Shown here: piece by piece, positions 5,949 through 9,909 of the stretch
How the letters are laid out: every line of letters starts with the position of its first letter
Position numbering within the stretch: the first letter of the stretch is position 1
Assembly (NCBI GenBank): GCA_024277555.1
Contig: JAJRUY010000180.1
Span: forward strand, 1 to 9,909
Direction of reading: 5' to 3'
DNA: 9,909 bases
Source of the DNA: Gammaproteobacteria bacterium
GTDB lineage: Bacteria; Pseudomonadota; Gammaproteobacteria; Chromatiales; Chromatiaceae
The notes under the pieces: generated by a model
What the model saw: only the letters and a program-made list of their open reading frames with translations
Databases searched by the model: none
What the model was told of the DNA's origin: nothing
Program-made: the position numbers and the translations under genes

Positions 5949-7649
5949 ATGACAGAACACAGCCTGGAGATCGGCGCCATCCTCATGGGGCTGGCTGGTG
6001 GCCTGGCCATCTTCCTGTATGGCATGGAGTTATTGACCAACGCGTTGAAGGCAAGCACAGGCAAACGCCTGAAAACGCTATTGGCGCGCATGACCACCAA
6101 CCGTTTCAAAGGGGTCATGGCAGGGGCTCTGGTGACTGCAATCATTCAGTCATCTTCCGTTACCACGGTGCTGGTGGTCGGCTTTGTTTCCGCCGGGCTG
6201 ATGCATTTGTCGCAGACCATCCCGATTATCATGGGCGCCAGCATCGGCACCACCATTACCGCCCAGATCATCGCTTTCAAGATCACCCATTTTGCCCTGT
6301 TGATAATTGCCGGCGGGTTTGCGATGCAGTTTCTCGGCCGCAATGAAGTCACACAACGCACCGGCATCATGATTTTCGGTTTCGGCATGATCTTCTTCGG
6401 CATGAGCCTCATGGGCGATGCCACCGCTCCCCTGCGGGACTATCCTCCATTCATCAGGTTCCTGCAGGAGATGGAGCACCCCCTGTATGGCATTCTCGCC
6501 AGCGCCGCATTTACCGCCATTGTACAAAGCTCCTCCGCCACCACCGGCGTCATCATCGTTCTCGCCACCCAGGGATTGATAACCCTGGATCAGGGCATTG
6601 CCCTGGTTCTCGGCGCCAACATCGGCACCTGTGTCACCGCCTTGCTGGCAGCCATTGGCAAATCCAGAGAAGCCTTGCGAGCCGCCATGGTGCACATCAC
6701 CTTCAATACCTTGGGCGTACTTGCCTGGTTCTGGTTCATTCCTGAATTCGCCGCCCTGGTTCGCTCCATCTCTCCTGTGCATACACAGCTTGCGGGCATA
6801 GATCGCCTGGCCGCAGAAACCCCGAGACAGATTGCCAACGCCCATACCCTTTTCAATGTCGGCAACACCTTGCTGTTCATCGGCTTTACTGCCTGGTTTG
6901 CAAAACTCGTTACCTGGATGATTCCGGTGACCAAGGAAGAGAAAACACACCGGGTCGCACCCAAATATCTTGACAAGAGCCTGCTGGACACACCCGCTCT
7001 CGCCCTGGATCGGGTGCGCATGGAAATCGGCCGCATGGCGGAGCGGGTATTGCCCATGTTGCGCCAGGGTGTACATCTGGCGATAGACGGCAATGCCCAG
7101 GAACTTTCGGAACTCAGCCGCATGGACAGTGAGGTGGGCATGCTTCACGGCCCGATCCTGGACTACCTGCGGGAGCTGGCCAAAGGCGACCTCAGATCAG
7201 ACGAGGCGGAACTGCTGCATCATTACCTGACCATTGCCTCCTATTATGAAAGTATCGGCGACAACCTCAAGCTGCATCTCATCCATGTGGGACGAAAGCG
7301 CCTGCACGAAGAGATGGTCGTAAGTGAGGAAACCAGAAAACTGTTTGAAGAGCTGGTGGACGAACTGTTTCACCTGCTGGAACAGGCCACACAAGCTGTC
7401 ACTCGCATGGACAAGAAAGCCGCGCGCAAGGTGCTCAAGGCCAAGAGCAGGATCAGTCATCTCTGCACCGATATTGAACGCCACATCGTACAGCGCATGA
7501 CCGCCGAAGCCCCCATGCGCAGGATCACCTATCAGACAGAAACCGAGCTGCTGGAAGCGCTGAAGCGCGTCTACTATTTCACCAAGCGCATCGGCAAAGA
7601 GGTCTTGATGGCAGAGTTCGGGACACAGAAAGAAAAACCAGCAAGTTGA
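5949..7649 (+). CDS. Na+/phosphate cotransporter family protein with PhoU-like C-terminal domain
   Basis: The protein has 566 residues and sits in the inner membrane. Two inverted repeats of the Na/Pi (NptA/SLC34-like) fold are visible, each with a QSSS signature: AIIQSSSVTT (residues 67-70) and AIVQSSSATT (193-196). They are followed by the glycine motifs GASIGTT (about 97) and GANIGTC (about 222). The family moves inorganic phosphate, or a related anion, with Na+. Hydrophobic segments span about 8-325. Residues about 350-560 are a helical PhoU-like domain (LSRMDSEVGMLHGPILDYL, YYESIGDNLKLHL, ISHLCTDIERHI), the usual tail of bacterial members, thought to regulate transport. Length is typical. 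The ATG at 5949 has no Shine-Dalgarno in the 14-bp gap after the previous gene, so translation probably depends on coupling. The substrate cannot be proved from the sequence. The stop is 33 bp from the end of convergent sbcB. Confidence 0.93.
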   Translation: MTEHSLEIGAILMGLAGGLAIFLYGMELLTNALKASTGKRLKTLLARMTTNRFKGVMAGALVTAIIQSSSVTTVLVVGFVSAGLMHLSQTIPIIMGASIGTTITAQIIAFKITHFALLIIAGGFAMQFLGRNEVTQRTGIMIFGFGMIFFGMSLMGDATAPLRDYPPFIRFLQEMEHPLYGILASAAFTAIVQSSSATTGVIIVLATQGLITLDQGIALVLGANIGTCVTALLAAIGKSREALRAAMVHITFNTLGVLAWFWFIPEFAALVRSISPVHTQLAGIDRLAAETPRQIANAHTLFNVGNTLLFIGFTAWFAKLVTWMIPVTKEEKTHRVAPKYLDKSLLDTPALALDRVRMEIGRMAERVLPMLRQGVHLAIDGNAQELSELSRMDSEVGMLHGPILDYLRELAKGDLRSDEAELLHHYLTIASYYESIGDNLKLHLIHVGRKRLHEEMVVSEETRKLFEELVDELFHLLEQATQAVTRMDKKAARKVLKAKSRISHLCTDIERHIVQRMTAEAPMRRITYQTETELLEALKRVYYFTKRIGKEVLMAEFGTQKEKPAS

Positions 7650-7682
7650 TCAGCAAGGAGCCGGCTACCGGGAAACAGCAGC

Positions 7683-9116
7683 TCAATGCAAACCTATCGC
7701 TTGCGGCCAATCCAGCAGGGCATTGACCAGCTTGCGCTGCTCTGCAGTCAATTCAGGATCAACCGCCATGTGTGACAGCTGCTGGCAATACTCCTCCAGA
7801 ACGATGCTTGCCCCTCCCCCGGGATCGGTCAGGCGATACCTGCGGTATTCTTCCCAGCGCTGTCTTTCTGCAGCATCCAGGGTTTGTGGCCAGTTACGCG
7901 CACGGTAGCGAAACAGCAATTCGGGCAGGCGGGTATCTTCAAACGCGGGATGAAAGGATGCAAGCTCTTCCGGGCTGGCGCACAGCACCTGCTCACATAG
8001 ACGCCGGTCTTTGCTCGATATGAATCCACCATAAAGATTCTGATCCGGGTCAGAGCATTCCTCAAAATGCTCCCCGGAAAACACTTCCTGCACCTTTTTC
8101 TGCAGTTCCGGCGCATTGCAGATTGCCTGTAAATGCTGTTGTTCCCGCCCAGAATCCAGTTCCCATTGCTCTCTGACAGCATCCGTAAGCGTGTTCAGGG
8201 GCACCACTACCGGAGCATGATTCACGCTAATCATTTTCAGGGGAATGCGCTGCTCGCCATCCGCCAGCTCGCTGCTGGGCGTATAGAGTTTCTCACGAAT
8301 CTGTTCCGCACTGAGGTCAAACAGGGGCTGGGGGTCAATCCGCAGATCATATACGATAATGCCGTTGCGGTTGACCGGATGTTGCGCCACGGGAACCACT
8401 ACTGCAATGCAACCCAGGCGTGCCGGATACTTTGCTGACACATGCACCACGGGCTGCTGATCGCGCAAATTCAGCTGCTGCGCCAGCTTGTTCTTGTCCC
8501 GATTATTGAATACATAATCAAACAACCGGGGCTGTTTTTCCTTCACCAGCCTGGCCAGTGCAATCGTTGCACGAACATCCGCCAAGGCATCATGAGCGCC
8601 TTCATGCTCTATTCCATTCGCCTCTGTCAGCAGCTCGAGGCGGAAACTGGTAACACCATCCTGGTTTTGCGGCCAGTTGATCCCTTCCGGACGCAAGGCT
8701 CGCATGAGACGCACCATGTCGATAATATCCCAGCGGGAATTGCCATTCTGCCATTCCCGCGCATAAGGATCATAGAAGTTTCGGTACAGTCCGTAGCGCG
8801 TGAACTCATCATCAAAACGTATGCTGTTGTATCCCAGGGCGCAGGTGCCGGGACGGGACAACTCATCATGGATGAGATGAAAAAAGTCCGCCTCACAGAC
8901 ACCCTGTTCCCGGGCATACTGGGGCGTAATGCCGGTTACCATGCACGCTGCCGGTTGAGGCAACATATCATCGGCAGGTGCCACATAGAGCATCAAGGGT
9001 GAACCGACAGGATTGAAATCCAGGTCGGTGCGCATACCGGCAAACTGCACCGTCCGATCCTTGCGCGGGTCTGTTCCCCAGGTTTCATAGTCGTGCCAGT
9101 AAAAGCTGGTAGTCAT
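7683..9116 (-). CDS. sbcB: Exonuclease I (3'-5' single-strand DNA exonuclease)
   Basis: The protein has 477 residues, matching E. coli ExoI (475). It degrades single-stranded DNA 3' to 5' and acts in mismatch repair and recombination. The DEDDh active site is complete: D9 and E11 in HDYET, D102 in RFDDEF, H175 and D180 in EGAHDALAD. Each is offset by exactly six from the E. coli residues D15, E17, D108, H181 and D186. The C-terminal half fits the SH3-like and helical ExoI domains. I chose ATG 9116, which begins MTTSFYWHDYETWG and has AAGGAA about 7 bases upstream. An ATG 66 bases earlier in the same frame would add 22 residues unlike the family. The gene is alone on its strand. Its upstream region is cut short by a palindromic element starting 70 bp before the ATG, so the promoter must lie in this 70 bp or in the element. 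Confidence 0.97.
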   Translation of the reverse strand: MTTSFYWHDYETWGTDPRKDRTVQFAGMRTDLDFNPVGSPLMLYVAPADDMLPQPAACMVTGITPQYAREQGVCEADFFHLIHDELSRPGTCALGYNSIRFDDEFTRYGLYRNFYDPYAREWQNGNSRWDIIDMVRLMRALRPEGINWPQNQDGVTSFRLELLTEANGIEHEGAHDALADVRATIALARLVKEKQPRLFDYVFNNRDKNKLAQQLNLRDQQPVVHVSAKYPARLGCIAVVVPVAQHPVNRNGIIVYDLRIDPQPLFDLSAEQIREKLYTPSSELADGEQRIPLKMISVNHAPVVVPLNTLTDAVREQWELDSGREQQHLQAICNAPELQKKVQEVFSGEHFEECSDPDQNLYGGFISSKDRRLCEQVLCASPEELASFHPAFEDTRLPELLFRYRARNWPQTLDAAERQRWEEYRRYRLTDPGGGASIVLEEYCQQLSHMAVDPELTAEQRKLVNALLDWPQAIGLH

Positions 9117-9185
9117 GATAGTTTCCTTTTTTGGGCAGTCTGCGAGATACCACGATAAAAAGCAATCTTGATGCAAGCTCACGAC

Positions 9186-9354
9186 TTAACAGGCTGTTGA
9201 AAAACGCAGCTTTTCGGCAGCCTGTGCGCGGCACAGGGATGTGCCGCTATTTTTATTGGCAGTAAGCCATTGAAAATGAAGGAATCGGGAAATCTCATTT
9301 TCCGACTCCGTGGTTGAAAAAGACCATGGATGGACTTTTTCAACAGCCTGTTAA
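9186..9354. repeat. 169-bp element with perfect 19-bp terminal inverted repeats, hairpin-rich
   Basis: TTAACAGGCTGTTGAAAAA at 9186-9204 is perfectly inverted at 9336-9354. The interior is packed with further palindromes: CCTGTGC/GCACAGG (9221-9237), GCGGCACA/TGTGCCGC (9228-9247), GAAAATGA/TCATTTTC (9272-9302) and GTTGAAAAAG/CTTTTTCAAC (9313-9344). It has no coding capacity, so it is a MITE-like or structured dispersed repeat. It ends in TTAA on both sides, which could be either a target duplication or the palindromic tip of the repeat. Confidence 0.8.
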
Positions 9355-9422
9355 TGGCGCCTTGAATAACCCGGTTTTTATCACTCTGGAGAAGTCAAGA
9401 GTCTATGTAATTCAAACGCTTA

Positions 9423-9450
9423 TGGATTCCGGAGCACGTCAAAATGACAA
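9423..9450. repeat. Degenerate half of the dispersed palindromic repeat
   Basis: TGGATTCCGGAGCACGTCAAAATGACAA-like sequence here matches, with changes, the right half of the repeat at 9567-9592 (TGGATTCCGGCTCGCGCCAGAATGAC). No left half is visible, so it looks like a remnant. Confidence 0.45.
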
Positions 9451-9469
9451 TTATCAGAGACACCCTATA

Positions 9470-9488
9470 ATTCAGGTATTGCCTGAAT
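9470..9488. repeat. Short perfect hairpin
   Basis: ATTCAGG (9470-9476) and CCTGAAT (9482-9488) are separated by 5 bases. There is no T-run after it, so it is not a standard terminator. Its right arm is part of the larger outer inverted repeat at 9483-9745. Confidence 0.6.
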
Positions 9489-9498
9489 GGCGCTTAAC

Positions 9499-9615
9499 TT
9501 AAACCAAAAACTCTGGTCATCCCGGCGCATGCCGGGATCCAGGGCGGCCGCCTATTCCCGGAATTCTGGATTCCGGCTCGCGCCAGAATGACGAGTAACG
9601 AACTTTTTGGCTTAA
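9499..9615. repeat. TTAA-bounded palindromic element, tandem unit 1
   Basis: The tips are TTAAACCAAAAACTC (from 9499) and the inverse of TTAAGCCAAAAAGTTCG (ending at 9615). The core at 9516-9592 has GTCATCCCGG ... CCAGAATGAC halves, the 'CATTCC/GGAATG' dispersed repeat type. It shares its right TTAA with the next unit. Confidence 0.65.
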
Positions 9616-9730
9616 GGGCACCTCGAAAAATCGTCATTCCGGCGGAAGCAGGAATCCATAACTTGCTGATTTATATGGATCCCGGCTTTCGCCGGGGTGA
9701 CGAAAAACGAATTATTCGAGGTTCCCTTAA
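9612..9730. repeat. TTAA-bounded palindromic element, tandem unit 2 (same tips as the copy at 277-441)
   Basis: The tips are TTAAGGGCACCTCGAA (9612-9627) and the inverse of TTAAGGGAACCTCGAA (ending at 9730). The core at 9633-9701 has GTCATTCCGGCGG ... GCCGGGGTGAC halves. The tips resemble those of the element near the left end of the window (TTAAGGAACCTCTGA), so both are copies of one family with different cores. Confidence 0.7.
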
Positions 9731-9789
9731 GTAAGCGCCATTCAGTTATTGCCTGGATGTTGCTATGGATTTCCCCCCATCAGATACTA

Positions 9790-9909
9790 GGCTCCTCGAC
9801 GTTTTGAGTGGAATTATCCCAAAAACCTGTGCCAGTATATCCAAAATTACTGGCATGAGGAAAAAGCATGGACGGCAACGAGATATTGCTTCTTGGGTTA
9901 GGCATTCAG
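9790..9909 (+). mobile_element. Left end of an apparent ISL3-family insertion sequence, cut by the window edge
   Basis: GGCTCCTCGACGTTTTGAGTGG begins at about 9790. It looks like the GGCTCTTC-type tip of ISL3 elements, and a transposase-like start lies 78 bp inside it. The right end is outside the window, so the expected 8-bp target duplication cannot be checked; the left candidate is the 8 bases before 9790. Confidence 0.6.
9868..9909 (+). CDS. Start of an ISL3-like transposase, truncated by the window edge
   Basis: ATG at 9868 is preceded by GAGG with 7 bases between. The 14 visible residues, MDGNEILLLGLGIQ, resemble the N-terminus of ISL3-family transposases, which often begin with an M-D-x-x-x-LLxLGLG pattern before the zinc-finger region. 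A DDE catalytic domain would be expected further on, outside the window. The upstream IS-like tip supports the call, but so few residues cannot confirm the family. Confidence 0.55.
   Translation, partial: MDGNEILLLGLGIQ

Larger units (their letters stand above)
9483..9745. repeat. Outer inverted repeat enclosing two tandem elements
   Basis: CTGAATGGCGCTTAACTTAA at 9483-9502 is inverted at 9727-9745 as TTAAGTAAGCGCCATTCAG, with only one base missing. Between them lie two TTAA-bounded elements. Whether the pair is one composite unit or a repeat that received insertions cannot be decided here. Confidence 0.65.
9117..9789. other. Repeat-dense non-coding region
   Basis: This stretch of 673 bp has no credible gene. 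It holds the sbcB leader (9117-9185), a hairpin-rich element (9186-9354), a spacer with a half-repeat (9423-9450) and a hairpin (9470-9488), two tandem palindromic elements (9499-9730), and a flank ending at an IS tip. The repeats are listed separately. Confidence 0.75.

Noticed and set aside
6150..7148. Long minus-strand open frame opposite the Na/Pi transporter
   Set aside because: The translation is Gly/His/Gln-rich shadow sequence, while the plus strand has clear QSSS motifs and a PhoU-like tail.
9117..9182. Extended sbcB start at 9182
   Set aside because: The 22 extra residues do not fit ExoI. ATG 9116 has a good ribosome site and gives catalytic residues offset by a constant six from E. 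coli.
9314..9502. 62-codon plus-strand open frame
   Set aside because: It starts inside the hairpin-rich element, crosses repeat remnants, has no ribosome site and no recognisable protein features.
9499..9730. CRISPR array, suggested by regular spacing of about 115 bp
   Set aside because: The units are two different inverted-repeat elements, not short direct repeats with unique spacers, and no cas gene is nearby.

Overview
The window (about 9.9 kb) reads like a chromosomal stretch of a gammaproteobacterium. It has moderate GC, an exonuclease I (SbcB) with the full enteric-type active site, a c-type haem protein tail, and many short 'CATTCC-GGAATG' style palindromic repeats. Assignment to a sulfur-oxidising or Chromatiales-like lineage is only an impression.

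Layout from left to right. (1) The last 51 codons of a DUF3365/Tll0287-like haem protein (+). (2) A 306-bp gap that holds a TTAA-bounded palindromic repeat. (3) A 237-aa protein with an N-terminal FSGE/LFSG domain and a proline-rich repeated tail (+), whose 3' end overlaps by 15 bp the end of the next, opposing operon. (4) A four-gene minus-strand operon: a small two-helix membrane protein, a six-helix voltage-gated-type K+ channel with its own RCK domains, a separate RCK (TrkA-like) protein, and an exported DUF3108 protein. The first three genes are joined by 4-bp ATGA overlaps and the last by a longer overlap. (5) A divergent plus-strand operon: an ankyrin-repeat lipoprotein, a 95-aa conserved small protein and a Na/Pi cotransporter with a PhoU-like tail. 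(6) Convergent to it, sbcB (-). (7) About 670 bp of repeat-dense non-coding DNA, ending at the left tip and first 14 codons of an apparent ISL3-family insertion sequence.

The most notable observation is in the ankyrin lipoprotein gene. A 262-bp element with 23-bp terminal inverted repeats and TA on both sides lies inside the signal-peptide codons. Removing the element plus one TA (264 bp, 88 codons) restores a clean lipoprotein signal, MKTIALHILLLFLLTGC. The element is therefore a MITE-like insertion that kept the reading frame open. The gene now either carries an 88-residue insert ahead of its lipobox or starts inside the element.

Functionally, the left operon looks like a K+ channel assembled with an extra regulatory RCK subunit. 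The right operon looks like a phosphate or anion transport unit with accessory proteins. At least four further palindromic elements in the window end in TTAA, and two of them are tandem and share one TTAA.
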